64,000 nt of DNA from Amaranthus tricolor (GCF_026212465.1 NC_080051.1:23973727-24037726); one strand, 5' to 3'; shown: positions 1 through 12,229, numbered from the stretch's first letter. The notes: generated from the letters alone by a model not told the origin. Translations and numbers: made by a program.

Positions 1-423
1 TTTTAATTACGGTGTTTTGTTGTTTTGGATTGTTACTTCTCATTCAGTTTAATCTGACCCTCTGTTGTTTCCATCTTTTAGTTTGATCACAGATCGGAAC
101 CGGTCGGAAACGATGGGTTAGCGGTGTTGAATAGCGTTCCAAGGATGTATATTGAGCTGAGCACGTGGGAATCGGTAGTTTTGTATTAGGTTTTTGGATA
201 AATGTATATTAGTCTTGGTTGTGTTGGTTACATTCGACTCGAAGTGAATTGTAAGATTACTTGTGTTTTAGTTAGATGTTTGGTTTGAGAATTAGCTGAT
301 TTAGTTACGTTAAAGAGCTGGTGACTCCTTTGCTCAAGTTTTGGACGTGTGATTTAAGTTTATTGAGAAATAAACCCCGTGATGACCCTGTTTACTCAGT
401 CAATGGTAGGTCGGGTTGTTACA
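1..423 (+). mobile_element. 3' end of an LTR, cut by the window edge
   Basis: The stretch ends in GGTCGGGTTGTTACA, the same kind of terminus (TCGG...TGTTACA) as the better-supported LTRs at 12679-13467 and 17194-20367. No coding sequence is present. The 5' end lies outside the window, so neither its length nor a target-site duplication can be checked. It may be a solo LTR or the 3' LTR of a full element; alternatively it is unrelated non-coding DNA with a chance match. Confidence 0.35.
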
Positions 424-890
424 AAATAAGTATCAACTTTATTTGTTTTATTAAGTATTAATCCTTATATGTTAGGCGTGTACGACTCATTTCAATACGG
501 TCAATAGACTTGATGCGATTTTTTTTAGGCCAAGGCAACAAATGTCAATTGTAATCGGTTTTATTTATTGTTTTTTAAAAATAACTTGTTTATTTATATC
601 ATATATTTACCGAGTAAAATTAGTCAATAGTCATAATTTTATAATTTTATGATCTTCATTTTTCTACTAATTTATTTAAACAATTCTTTAATAATTGTAG
701 TTCATATATTTTCACCACGTAACTTTGTTTTGATGTTTTTAATGTTTGTCATCCTCATATTTTCACACTAGTTTCTTTTTATCATTTTTAAAATATTTGT
801 GGTACTTATATTTTTTCAATAATTTTATTGTTCAATAAAATAATATCACACTATCTTTTTTATCATCATTATCATCTAAAAAATTACGGT

Positions 891-1145
891 GGTGTTTGGC
901 AAATTAACTTGTTGAGCAATTTTAGTTTATTTTGATATAAATAGAGGGTTGGGTGGTCAAACTAGCTAATGCTAGTGTTTGATGAATTAGCTGGTTGAAC
1001 AACTTATTGATACAAATAAGCTATTTTTGAACAAGCTGTTTATAGCAGCGGGTTCAAAATCAGCTGGTCAAACCAGTTAATAAAATCAACTGGTCAAATC
1101 AGCCATTATAATTAGCTATTAACTATCAACCATTTGCCAAACACC
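891..1145. mobile_element. hAT-like MITE with GGTGTTTGGCAAAT terminal inverted repeats
   Basis: The left end reads GGTGTTTGGCAAATT and the right end is its inverse, ATTTGCCAAACACC. About 255 bp lie between, AT-rich, with short internal repeats around CAGCTGGTCAAA. There is no ORF. I could not find a clean 8-bp target duplication, so the hAT assignment rests on the terminal sequence. Related ends occur at 42152-42465 and more loosely at 10796-11105. Confidence 0.6.
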
Positions 1146-1825
1146 CTCAATTTTTCTTAACTTACCTAAATATTCAATATTAAAATATAAAAATTTTAAC
1201 TTCATAATCTAGAGAATATTCTACACGAAACATCAAATTGAATTGAAGGTTAGTCTCTTTTGTCCCCATTAGTTTGACGACATTCATATTTTTCATGTCC
1301 CTTCTATTGTCTCTATCTTTATGAACTAAACCTTTTTTTACTTGAGTTTGTACTATTTAATTTGCATTATTTATTTAGTCATTCATATTTTTTTTTCTAA
1401 AAAAATATTTTCATTATTTTCCCCCTTTTAAGTTTTAGTCATATGCCCACACAATTCAACTATCTTCACCATTTTATTACAAAGAACACATTTGTCCCAC
1501 TAAAAAGTGATATTAATAATTTCATTAACATTTTTATACTTCAACGATGACATTTTATTTGGATATCGAAATCAATTTTATAATTAGTATAGTAGTCAAA
1601 TATTATCTTGGAAAAATAAATTTTTTTTTCTTTTGCTAAAGCACCAATATTATGAGGGCTATTTTTGATTATTTTAAAATTTTAGCAATTTACTTACAAT
1701 TAGTAGCACTTTAAAACATGCCATTTTCTTTCCTCTAGACATCTCAATAAACATGGTCTAACCATGCTAGTCTTGCGCGTCACACCATCCGTTCAAAAAA
1801 AAAGAGAAAATATGAGCATTCGCTC
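1146..1825. other. AT-rich intergenic DNA, no gene seen
   Basis: Long A/T runs and no open frame of note. Nothing beyond scattered low-complexity sequence is recognisable. Confidence 0.6.
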
Positions 1826-2025
1826 TACAAATCATAACGGTCATTTCCCCTTTTCTGCCAAAATCATTCGCATAAACCCTAAAAAAAAAACCTTTTATTT
1901 TTCTCTAAACGCTCCTCTATAATCTCTTTTCCCCAATCTTATTTGTCCGAATCTTTTTTAAAGTGGAAACCACTAACTGATTCATAATTTTCTCACAAAA
2001 ACACGACATTGAGCAAGATTCACAT
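1826..2025 (+). promoter_or_regulatory. Promoter and 5' UTR of the JASON-like gene
   Basis: The segment upstream of the JASON ATG contains AACGG at 1836-1840 (core of mitosis-specific activator elements), a telo-box-like AAACCCTAAA near 1875, and a pyrimidine-rich leader (CTCTTTTCCCC) typical of plant 5' UTRs. These are motif matches only; the transcription start was not determined. Confidence 0.35.
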
Positions 2026-4560
2026 ATGGGTTGCTTTCTTGGATGTTTTGGGTCTGCCAAAGTTAAAGACGACATTAAACGCCCTAAAAATCCCCAAATT
2101 TCTTCTCATCGGAATCAGGTTACTTAATTTTGTAAATCTATTTCATAATTTGTCAAATTTCTTTCTATTTTTGATTTAATCTTGTTTTATGTTTATTGTA
2201 GGATTACAATTCTGTACATCAGATTATCATTCCTACTCCCACCCAAATTCCTAATGTTGTTCCAGATCAGAAAACTTTAAAGAAATCTGTTAATCCTCAA
2301 GTTCCCGAACAGTGAGTTTCAACTTCATTATAGGATTCTGAATGCTAATTGTTTTTTTTTTTGCTGGAAAAATTGAAATGTGTATTTTTTTTGTATGATA
2401 TGGTTGCGATCTTGTAATTAGAACTATCCCGAAGTTTTTTTTCTTGCTAATTAGGTTTCTGATTATGTCCCTTTCTGTCTTCAATTTTTTGCTATAGGTA
2501 TAACCTAGAGGAGAAACAACACTTGAGCTTGTCCAATGAGTAATTTTTTTTTTTTTTTTTTCAATTTTTGTTCTTACGTAATTTGATCCAAAATCTTGTC
2601 TGTTTGGTTTTTTGTATTGATTTTTTAGTTTCCCAATCTCGTTTAATGGGGTTTTGATTTTAGGGATAAATCAGAGATTCAAATACTATCGAGTTTGAGT
2701 ACACAAAAGAAAGTAACTTTTGATACAAATGTCATAGAATATTTGAGCTTGCCAAATAAGTATTTTTTTAAAATTTTTTGTTATCACGTAATTTAATCCA
2801 AAATCATGTCTGTTTGGTTCTTTTAGATTGAATTTTCAGTTTTCCAATCTCTATTTCGGGGTTTTGATTTTTGGGATAAATCAGAGGTTCAAATACTATC
2901 GAGTTTGAGTACACGAACGAAAGTCACGTTTGATACAAATGTTAAAGAACATTTGAGCTTGCCAAATAAGTAAGGTTTTTTGTTATAAAATTTGTTCTTA
3001 TGTAACTTGATCCAAATTCATGTTTGTTTGGGTCTTTTGTATTGAATTTTCAGTTTTCCATTCTCCTTTTCTGGGGTTTTGATTTTAGGGATAAACCAGA
3101 GGTTCAAATACTATCGAGTTTGAGTACACGAAAGAAAGTAACTTTTGATACAAATGTCAAAGAACATTTGAGCTTGCCAAATAAGTAAGGTTTTTTGTTA
3201 TGAAATTTGTTCTTACGTAATTGGATCCAAATTCATGTTTTTTTTGGGTCTTTTGTATTAAATTTCCAGTTTTCCAATCTCGTTTTCTGGGTTTTTGATT
3301 TTAGGGGTAAATCAGAGGTTCAAATACAATTGATTTCTGGCACACGAAAGAAAGTCACTTTTGATTCAAATGTTAAAGAACATGAGCATGTTCCATATAA
3401 TGATACACAGGATGTTATGCAGGAGAGTGGTAAGGGAGTTGATAAAGAAGTTGTTGAGTATGGAACAAAATCAATCAAATCATGTAACTTTTGGGAGGGC
3501 TCAAGCGTGTCTAGTTTGGTGTCATTTCCTTCAAATCACAGGTATCAAAACTGTAGAGAGAGTGATGACGAAGATGAAGATGAAGATGAAGAACTGGGTT
3601 GTGAAGTAAGTGATTTGGATGATGATGACAACGATGATGATGTTGGATTTATTCATGATGAGTACCATCCGAGGCAAGTCTGTGAGTATATAAAGCTGTG
3701 TACTTCGGTTGAATCAAAGACTAAAAAAAGTTCTACCTGTTTGGTTGATGATGGAGATAGTGATTGCATCCTGGATCATGCATCTATAGACAAAGGAACG
3801 AAAACCCCGGAAGTATTCAATCGTGGTGCTCGAGATAGGGCTGGTTATGTTCATTCGGTGCTGAATCCTGTTGAAAACACAGCTCAATGGAAAACAGTAA
3901 AAGTAAAAGAAACTCTATCCATAAAAGAGCAGAAGGAGAATTTCAAGATAGATCTTGGTTTTCAGCAATTTTCGTCGAAGACTAAATCAAATTTTGGTGA
4001 GCCTAAGAATGACTGTGAAACAGTTGCTAGCAGCCTATCTACTTGGTTGGTTTCCTCCCAATCAACACCTCCTAGCAAGGCTATGCCTATTGGCTTGGAA
4101 CCTATAGAATCTGTGGCAAATTTGTCCTCACATGGCTCTAATTCTATGAAAAGTCAAGAGGAAAGACCAATTTTAGGTGTATTGACAGTTGAAGAACTTA
4201 AGCAATTCTCTCCCACGCCCTCCCCAAGAAGATCGCCTTTTCAAATCCCAAATGAGGGGCCGTTAGTTGGCACTGTTGTTGTAGACTGGAATTCTAGAAC
4301 TCCTGTTGATGACACTGGTTCAGTTTCTTCATTTAATGGGATACCAAATACTACAAGCAAGTATAGAGAGGTGCACTTGAAATGACATTTTGAGATTTCG
4401 AGATTTTTTTGCCCAAGAAATAGTTTCAGGTTACTGATTAAGTCTGTGAATATTGCAGGATAAGACTGTAAATTGGCATTCAACTCCTTTTGAAACGAGG
4501 CTGGAGAGAGCTTTAAACAGAGATACTGCTGGGTGTCAAGTTGATCGTCGTGTGTGTTAA
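2026..4560 (+). CDS. JASON: JASON-like protein (meiotic spindle/organelle-band regulator family), 7 exons
   Basis: Exons: 2026-2118, 2202-2311, 2498-2539, 2664-2759, 3089-3184, 3305-4370, 4459-4560. All introns are GT-AG and phases join to 534 codons. The start MGCFLGCFG is the family's N-terminus and carries an MGC signal for N-myristoylation and S-acylation. The family motif KKVTFDxNVKEH appears in exons 4, 5 and 6. Exon 6 also has a long acidic tract (about residues 232-260). The C-terminus GIPNTTSKYRE/DKTVNWHSTPF spans the last intron and matches the conserved JASON tail. In Arabidopsis JASON keeps the two meiosis II spindles apart in pollen mother cells; loss gives diploid pollen. Oddity: the motif exon has been tandemly amplified and one copy has lost its acceptor (see the repeat entry). 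Because exons 4 and 5 are both 96 nt and phase 2-2, either could be skipped without a frameshift. Confidence 0.88.
2498..3400 (+). repeat. Tandem exon-plus-intron duplication inside JASON (about 210-220 bp period, 5 units)
   Basis: Units start at 2664, 2874, 3089 and 3305, each with a nearly identical 96-nt exon body beginning GGATAAATCAGAGRTTC and coding for the KKVTFD motif. The 42-nt exon at 2498-2539 ends in the same HLSL(S/P)N(E/K) codons and looks like a 5'-truncated unit. Intron sequence between units is also repeated (TTTTCAGTTTTCCAATCTC and similar). In the unit at 2874 the acceptor TAG/GG has become TTG/GG (position 2872), so it is probably not spliced in. Confidence 0.85.
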
Positions 4561-5926
4561 TAGAGTTTCTGTAAAATCCTTGGTAATTGGTGTGTTGATT
4601 TCTACTTACTGCATTCTTGTTTTGTTAAATATCCTTCAAATACATCACACTGTGAATTCTCATGAGGTTGTATATTACTTTTATGCGTGAAATACTGATA
4701 CTGATACTATACAAAAAGACACATTTCAGTTGTGCAATTTGAAGCTAATAAGAAATATTACTAGTGTACTGCCCAGATCAAATCCAAAAGCCAAAAAATA
4801 TAAAATGATTTCAAACATTTTGTGACCTATCTTGTCCCTATTTACATAAATCAGTAAGCATTCAGCATACAAATGTAGGTGTCTTTGCAGGAAGATAAAA
4901 AAGAAGGCAGAAGTATTAATGATTGGGCTAACACTCCACCTGACGTTGTTTGAGAATCGGGCCAGTTAGCTTAGGCAAGAAAGGATCAATTCGAATAGAC
5001 AGCAGCCAGAGGGTTGATGCAAGAAGAATAGATCATAGCACCAGAATAGTGGGTGTCCTGTTTTGTTTTCCCATCAAGCCCTTGAGGAAAGGATAAAGGT
5101 GAACTATCACCCAGAAGGCAAAGAAGAGCTTCCTGTAAATACGCCCCACGAGTTGTACCCGTTGTTAATGACATCGGATACTTCAGCAACAACACCAACC
5201 ATGTTGAGCATGATCACGTTTGTGGGTGGAATTACAAGTGTAGTCACAAGATTAAGAAAAACAGTTGAACTAACCTTTATGAAGCTTATATAGGGATTAG
5301 GGAGTGTTACACTGAGGACAACATTGAGTGCCTACACTTATTTCATATTCATACCAAGGCTTGAAATGAGGCCAGCTGTGGCACAAGAAATGATGGCTAA
5401 AGCGAAGAAGATGATGGAGAAGTGAGGTCGGAAAGAAGTAGAAGGTGAAGGATTATAAAGAGATATTATTTATGTAATTAAAAAAAGGGGAGTTAAGAAG
5501 TAGAGAAGGATGGAGGGTGGTGGGAAAGCTTTCACACAACATACTTAAATGTTGCAAACTCAATGGGGCGTAAAGAGTATGCCCTCTTTTCATCTTGACA
5601 CCAAAATAAAGTATAAGGTTGCTATCAAATTGATTAATGACACCTGAATTGCATTACTCAGTAATCACTTTGAAAATCAAATATTACAGGCTGAGAGAAC
5701 AAATGCTACATCAGATGCCATAACCAAGAAGGGATCAACTTAAAAAGAAACCAGTGCCTAGGTTTCCTTCATCTAGACTAGACGGAACATTGTAGCGAAT
5801 GGGGAAAGGAACATCTATGTTCCCATCTTACATATATCAGTGACATACAAATCAAACAACCTTCAATACATCTACGGATCTACCACACTAAACACCAGCA
5901 GCAGCGTTTTCCTTCAACAAATGATT
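4561..5926. other. Intergenic space between convergent JASON and PHR genes
   Basis: Contains the two 3' UTRs and a stretch at about 4890-5460 that reads like decayed coding sequence. On the plus strand there are short open pieces, for example one ending PAVAQEMMAKAKKMMEK at about 5414. No frame is continuous and I recognise no family. Treat it as an unidentified gene remnant or chance. Confidence 0.25.
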
Positions 5927-8900
5927 TTACGAGTCTTCGGGGGTTTCTGGGGATGCAAATACATTTGTCTTTGTCTCAGACCTTTTGCTGCGTTTTGTTG
6001 GGTGTAGGTCCAACAAATCTTGATCACAAGGGTTAGGTATTTTTCCTTCCCTTCCAATCCTCTCAGTAGTCTCTCTAGGAGTCGAGGGAGCATCAGTTAG
6101 CTTTCCGCTGTTTTGATCTTGAGAAGGTGCACACTCGGATCTTTTATCCTGCCCAGTTGTTTGTGGATTCTCAGAGGGAGGATCTTCGGATGTCAAAGAA
6201 TCAATTTTGAGCTTGGGAGCACCACCAGCCTTGGATTGCTGCTCAAGCATCTTCTGTAGATTTCTCCCTTGTTCTTCTATCCGAAGCTGTAAATTTCTTT
6301 GAATCTGTAGATATATAATATGACAAGAGATCCAAACGATGGCACCAACTAATATGCATTCTATGATCTACAATGTAATGATGCAGGCAAAGGGAATATA
6401 AAACTAAGGTAAAAAAATGACGATAAGTGTTTCTCATGGGCAAACGCTATCAAAGATTATCCCATCTTCCATCCATATTTTACATATATTTTCACGCACA
6501 TGTTTATTTTAGCAGACAGACCAAAGAGATGAACAATGGCGGATATGAGTTGGTCGAATGGAGAGGGATACCAAAGCTAAAGCCAAACTAGTGTAGATGT
6601 CCAAAAGTTCTTTTTAATATCCTCGCAAACACCTATGCATACAGCTGAAACTTTTTTTGGGGGGGCGAAAATGAAGGTGCCACAATTTTTCTTAGCCAGA
6701 GAAAAGGTCTAAAGCATTTGAAGTTAATACATTCATGCTCTGCAACAAAGCTAAACTTTCTGTTTTCTAAAAAAAGTAGGTATGAAGAAACCACCAAGAT
6801 TTTGAGGCAAAACCATACCTCAAGCTGCGCATGCAGACGCTTTTGAACTTCCATCTGCATCCTCAACGCTTCTGTGAGATCCATACCCCTGTCGTGACAA
6901 GAATGGTATGAAACTTAATTGTTCACAATCAACAATGAAACAGCAACAGAAGAGGCATCATAGGGTAAAAATACATCCCCAAGAATGGAACCCTACACTT
7001 AAGACCGTTACAGCACCCAAAAATTTCGAACAATACACATAAATAAACAGTTATACACATATATCCATGAACAAAAAGAAAGACGCCAATATTAGGCCAC
7101 CACATATGACACACCTACACGACCAGCAGGCCAAAAAAATTTTATTACACAAGGTATGATAGTGGTCTATACCCATGTGGGCTAATCATGAGCCAGATAA
7201 TTCAGGACTAAATACAAAGTCAACGCAATTCAAATGGGTTGCTACCACGGGGGCGAAGCAAAGATTTTTAGCGACCCTATTTATTTTTGCAATGACTTTT
7301 AAAATAGGGGCCCTTCATTATATTAAAAGATAAAAAATTTTCCACTTAAAGAAAAATAATTCAAACAAAATGTATTGTAACAATATATTACTTTAAATAT
7401 AAAAAAAAGTTTACAAACAAATCACTTAAAAAGTATTGCTTGGAATCGGGCCTAAATAGCACCATTTAATATTTGAGGCCCCTTATTTCCGGGGCTTTAG
7501 GCAGTAGGCTACTTGGGATACCCCTAGAACTAGCCATGACCATATCTACTCCCTCAAGATTTTGGAAATCGTAAAAAGGTGAGTTACAAAGAAATGAAAC
7601 CGGAAATAGAAACTGAATGACGAATCAGAAAGAGCAATTATAATGTAGAATACCAAATTAAAATAACAAGCTTCACTAAATGGATGTTTTGGTAGAAAGT
7701 AAGAAAACCAGAATCTTGAACACTTATGAAAATATAGATATGAAACCATATAAATTTCACCACCCCTCTGTGAGCCTGGGATGCATGTATGGTGTTGTTC
7801 ACATTTCAGACAGAAATAACGGAACTTCCCCATAAAGCACAAAAGTCCCAGTTTGAGGTTTTGAGGGGTCTTCATTTTCGAGCAAATCTCGAAAATTGCA
7901 AATGGATGTTTTGCTAGGGATGGCAGGTTGACAGAAATTAACACAAATAAAATGAGATGTGATTCCTTCAACTAAATTACAAAGAATCAGAAAGAAAACA
8001 TTTTTGGGGTATGAAAACTAATTGTCGTAGAATAAGTTTAAAAGAGTTTCCCCTTCCTCATATCAAACAGTTGATAAGATAACACTTATTTATCATTGCC
8101 CTTTCCTTTTCCTAAGTGTGTCCATTCCATTTCCACTTTCCATTTCAAACGGGCCTTAGGTATAAAAGTAGTGATCAAATAGCTTAATTGACAATTTTCT
8201 GCTACAAACCATACTTGGCGATTTTACAATATCCACCCACGCCTCTCCAAAAGTTTCATGCTTTGAGCAGAAGAAGCCACAGCAATGCGAAAAAAATCGT
8301 GTAGAAGAATAAAGCAAAAACAACTTACGCTTTCAAGTCTAGAGATGAAAAATCTGCAAGAGGAGCTGGTGACTTCTCAGATGATGATCCTGCAAAGATA
8401 AGACAAGATACAACAGGCTCATGAGTCATGAATATCCAGACTAAGAGTCCAAGAACTAGGGAACGACATTAATTCATAGTTAGGCTAACTTCCATATAGA
8501 AATCTGTAATCTATGTGACTGAATTAAGAACTTGAGACACAGAAAATTGAGTGAGCCTTTTCCTTCTTGACAGAATACCTTTTTAAACCTACCACTTATT
8601 GCATATTTCAGAATCTAGAATCCTATACACCAAATAATTCAAATAAAATTTAGAAAAAAGTAGCAGAAGTAATCAACAAAGGAAATAATTAGCACACCTT
8701 CAGAGGGATCTGGCCTGTATCTAGCTGTTCTGTATTTCTGCATTTAATTTAAAGTTGGAAGTTAATAGGACAATAAGTACACAGAAACGAAAACAACATG
8801 CCATCACCCCAATGTCAAGTACCTATGCCTAGGCGATGTTGTGGGGTTGGATCCGCGTAATCTTACCCTTGCAATAGCAAAGAGGTTGTTTGAAACATCA

Positions 8901-10150
8901 CTTGCAACTTTACAAACCAAGGAACTAAGATAAACTTCAAACCAAACAATAGAATAGCAGGTGAAATTACTGATCTCAAGATAAAAGGACAATGTCCTAC
9001 ATGCCTGCAGATGGCTCTTGACGTGATAGATGGTCAAGCCTTCAACCTTCATCAGCTTCAAAACGCCCTTTGGAGTAGCTCCTGCAAGTTAAATTGCTCT
9101 TATTCAGTTAGATTCCACATCCATCATGTAGAAATGTTCAATATTTGCAGTGAGAAGACTCACTTTCACTGCCACCGAGTTTGTGGACAGCCTCCACAAA
9201 GGCTTCATGAAGTTCTGGTGTCCAGCGCATACGTGACTTGGCTGGGGCACTGGCACCAGGAGCAGATCCTGCAACTGCAGCAACTTCTGCTGATGAAACA
9301 GAAAACTTCTGTTGACCTTGCATTGGGTGCAACGACAAGTTTGAGGTTGAATCAACCATTTTGTTTGACATCTAATGAAATAGAATTGAAAGTCAGTGAA
9401 AGAAAAAAACAATGGCTGCAAATGTAATCAGTTCTCACTTCTTAGTTCCTCCGTAAGAATTTGTAAGGAAAAAAAATGGATAAATAGCTTAACCAGCACA
9501 CCAACCTTCGTTTCATGATTCACAACATTGGTGTCCACAAGCAGCTCACTCCAATTAGAGCTTAAAGGTTCATCATCAGCTATTAGCTGATCTGCCCATT
9601 CCTGCCAATCATTTCTCTTGACAAAATCCTCATGTGTTACAATATTACTGCCACCATCAGTGTTAAACGGTATGTGGCCATTCTGTAGGGCGGTGTGAAA
9701 GGGAAAGTCAGGGAAACCAGGTCCTAAACCCGAGCACCATGAAAAGTTGTTGTTTCCTTTGGTATAATTATCCGAGGCTGAAGAATGTATAAGATTTGTG
9801 TGAGTTGACTGAAGTAAAGGTAATGATGACCCGTTACTAGCAGATGGAGTCATATATGAGTTAGAATGTTTTTCATGGGAGGCAAGAGAGAAATGAACAT
9901 TGTTAGAGGAGCTTGAAGATGATAACATATGTCCAACAATTTTACTACTAGATGGCAATGGATGGGGATGGAACAGTAATGGGTCATTAACAAGTTCCCT
10001 TTCCATGGTGACTTGTTGGGAGTCAGGCAATTTAGGATACTTCTCTTCCAATGTGCTTGGAAGGACTGGCAATGATGAAGACAGAGCTCCAGAGGCACCC
10101 AATTGTCGAGGACCAGAGCACTGAATGGACAAAGCATGGTTCCGCTCCAT
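5927..10150 (-). CDS. PHR1: PHR1-type phosphate starvation response factor (GARP/MYB-CC), 7 coding exons
   Basis: Coding exons, 5' to 3': 10150-9506, 9371-9164, 9081-9005, 8737-8698, 8389-8329, 6888-6819, 6304-5927; total 492 codons. I chose the ATG at 10150 ([10 protein letters not shown]); the frame is open slightly upstream but has no earlier ATG before the acceptor at 10196. The GARP DNA-binding domain (residues about 260-325) is split over exons 2-4: [18 protein letters not shown], then [20 protein letters not shown], then [13 protein letters not shown]. The MYB-CC coiled coil (about 344-395) holds [14 protein letters not shown] and [14 protein letters not shown], with the basic K/H/R residues used by PHR proteins to contact SPX-inositol pyrophosphate. 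Family role: nuclear activator of phosphate-starvation genes through P1BS sites (GNATATNC). The 77-nt third exon is typical of GARP genes and ends at a GC donor (9004-9003). A single unit; could equally be a PHL1 paralogue. Confidence 0.92.
7240..7515. mobile_element. Degenerate TE fragment in a PHR intron
   Basis: Starts ACGGGGGCGAAGCAAAG and ends TTCCGGGGCTTTAGGCAG, flanking an AT-rich core with AAAATAGGGGCCC. This GGGGC(G/C)-bounded layout resembles common plant non-autonomous elements. Boundaries and class are not resolved; no target duplication was found. Lies in the intron between exons 8389-8329 and 6888-6819. Confidence 0.3.
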
Positions 10151-10194
10151 ATTTGGACATAAACAAATAATGGAGTCAACTTCCAATTTCAGCC

Positions 10195-11700
10195 ACTGTA
10201 TTAAAATAAGTTACTTTGAAAAGCAGATCTTACCAATTCAACGTGCATAAAAGTACTTCCAAACATCCAATGCCAACTGACAATATCACAAAAGAATCCA
10301 AACCATCCTCTAGAACATTGTAGATATTGATCATACATCAACACTTTTTAGATAGAAAAATATATCCATATATACAAACAGGTTCACACAATGGCTAAGA
10401 TATTATAGATTTGAAAAATGATACTCCCTATTCCAAGGATAGATCAAAATAGTTGGCAAAAGATCCTCTGTTTCCTTTTGTTAGCTACAATTCTCGTTAC
10501 TATGTGTGAGCTTTTTGAGAAGTGCAGTTATTAAGAAGAAACAAAAGATACTAGGTAATTTGAACTTATCCAAAGTTACTAGTCTTGTAAGAAATAATAT
10601 CCCTTATTTAAACTTTTGACATACCGGAATATATTGATCCTCATCTAAACTCAATAGCCGTAAAATAAGTGAAATTTGTGAGATCCTATTGATCCATAGA
10701 TGAGCTTATTGGCCCTTATCTCAACTTGTTAAGATTAATATTTTCCTAAATAAGTCATTTAGGAAAGAGCCTAATATGTCAAAACAAACTAGAGGGTGTT
10801 CAGTTCATGGCTTTTTGCTTAGCTTTTTGGTTGACTTTTGACTTTTGGATTATTGGTTGGTCAACCAGCTAAAAAAAATATTTGGTAAATGACTTTTAAG
10901 TTAAAATAAAAAGCTAGTCCAGTTAATTTTTTTTGTTAGCTTTTGGCTTATTGACCTACTATTTATCTAATAAACTAATAGTCAAACATCTTCATAAACA
11001 ACTGACTATTTTGCTAGCTTAAAAGCCAATAAAAACATTATGTGTAACCCAAAAAAAGTCAGCAAGTCATTTCCTCTTGCAAACCAAAATCTTAGGATTA
11101 CCGAACACAAAGAACCTTGTAACTCGCACTCTTCACTTTACCTCAAGTATTCTTGTTAACCCTTGACACTCAGACATTAGAACACTTGAACACTACAATT
11201 CCGGTTACAAATAATGAATCAAGTTAGACTCTTGGGCAAGTATCCAAGTCAGACATGGGTATTAGAGTCCAAATCACTCTCTAATCGAGAATAATGGTCA
11301 CACAATAAATCTATGAGAGATAGCAAATAGCAATGTAAAACATAAGAAAGTCATACAAAAAGCCCCAAATAAAAAAATCATATTGAGATCAATCAAATAA
11401 CTGTAAATCTATATATATTTCATCCCCTTCAATATATCAGCAAAAAAGAAATCACACCCACAATTCAACACCGAGAAAAATGGCAATATTTGATAACAGA
11501 AATCCTCAGTTTTTGTTGGTCAGCCTACATAAAATTAAATAAAAAAAACAGGAGATAAAATTAGTTCCAAAAAGCATACCTTAAATTTGAAGAGAACCCA
11601 AAAGAAAGATGGAATTAGTTGACGTAATTGAGAAAGTTGATGAAGAAATGATTGAATTGGATCACCGGCGTCAAGAGAAGTGAACGGTCATGAGTAGGCT
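10195..11700 (-). other. Predicted 5' UTR of the PHR gene with a 1.4-kb leader intron
   Basis: A strong acceptor (TTTTAATACAG, ending at 10196) lies 45 nt before the ATG. A matching donor (TTAAG/GTATGC) ends an upstream exon at 11580; its start near 11700 is a guess. Inferred from splice signals only. The intron holds a MITE at 10796-11105. Confidence 0.45.
10796..11105. mobile_element. MITE-like element (GGTGTTCAGTTC end) in the PHR leader intron
   Basis: Left end AGGGTGTTCAGTTCATGG, right end ATTACCGAACACAAAG, imperfect inverse of each other. Inside are AGCTTTTTGG and CCAGCTAAAAA-type inverted pieces. No coding capacity. The target duplication is not clear. Confidence 0.45.
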
Positions 11701-11865
11701 TTCCCCTTCGTTTTTGGCCTATTGGTTAATCTTCCATAAACAATGTTGTAAAGGCCAACTCTAATACGTGGTCACGCTCTTTTCTGGAGCGTGTTTTAAA
11801 TTGTCATAACATAAGCACATAATGGAGTATTTTGTTTGGTTATAATCTTCTCCATTACTTATCAG

Positions 11866-12039
11866 TAGAGTTGTTCAAAACTAATTCGATGATCCAATAT
11901 TTACCTAACTTTATAACTGAATTCGATTTGATTCGATTTAAAAATAGATTTGTAGTTATATTAAAACCAATGTAGTCACAAAATTCGATTTTGAACCGAT
12001 ACGAAATCAAACCGATGACCCGAATGAACACCTCTAGAT
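11866..12039. mobile_element. Short MITE with TAGAGKTGTTCA termini
   Basis: The left end TAGAGTTGTTCAAAAC and right end GAATGAACACCTCTA are inverted relatives, and TTCGATGATCC/CCGATGACCC also pair. About 175 bp, no ORF. A fragment with the same right end (GATGATCCAAATGAACACC) sits in the RPL23 intron at about 31983-32012. Confidence 0.5.
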
Positions 12040-12229
12040 GGAACACTTGCACTGCTATAAGCTCATCATACTTTTTTTTTCTTTATAGAACTACTTTTAA
12101 TATCAAATGATATGCACTTTTAATTTATGTGAATTTGCCATTGATATTTTTTATCAAGGGTTCACCAGAAACAACAAATTTATTTTTACTAATAAGTGTA
12201 TTGTTAGAGTATGTTACATTATATATTCT

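Noticed and set aside
8010..8160. Possible MITE ending CAAACGGGCCTTAG
   Set aside because: No matching inverted end was found nearby, so the element cannot be supported.
9011..9427. 138-codon plus-strand frame opposite the PHR GARP exons
   Set aside because: It is antisense to well-supported exons with correct splice signals and conserved domain sequence.
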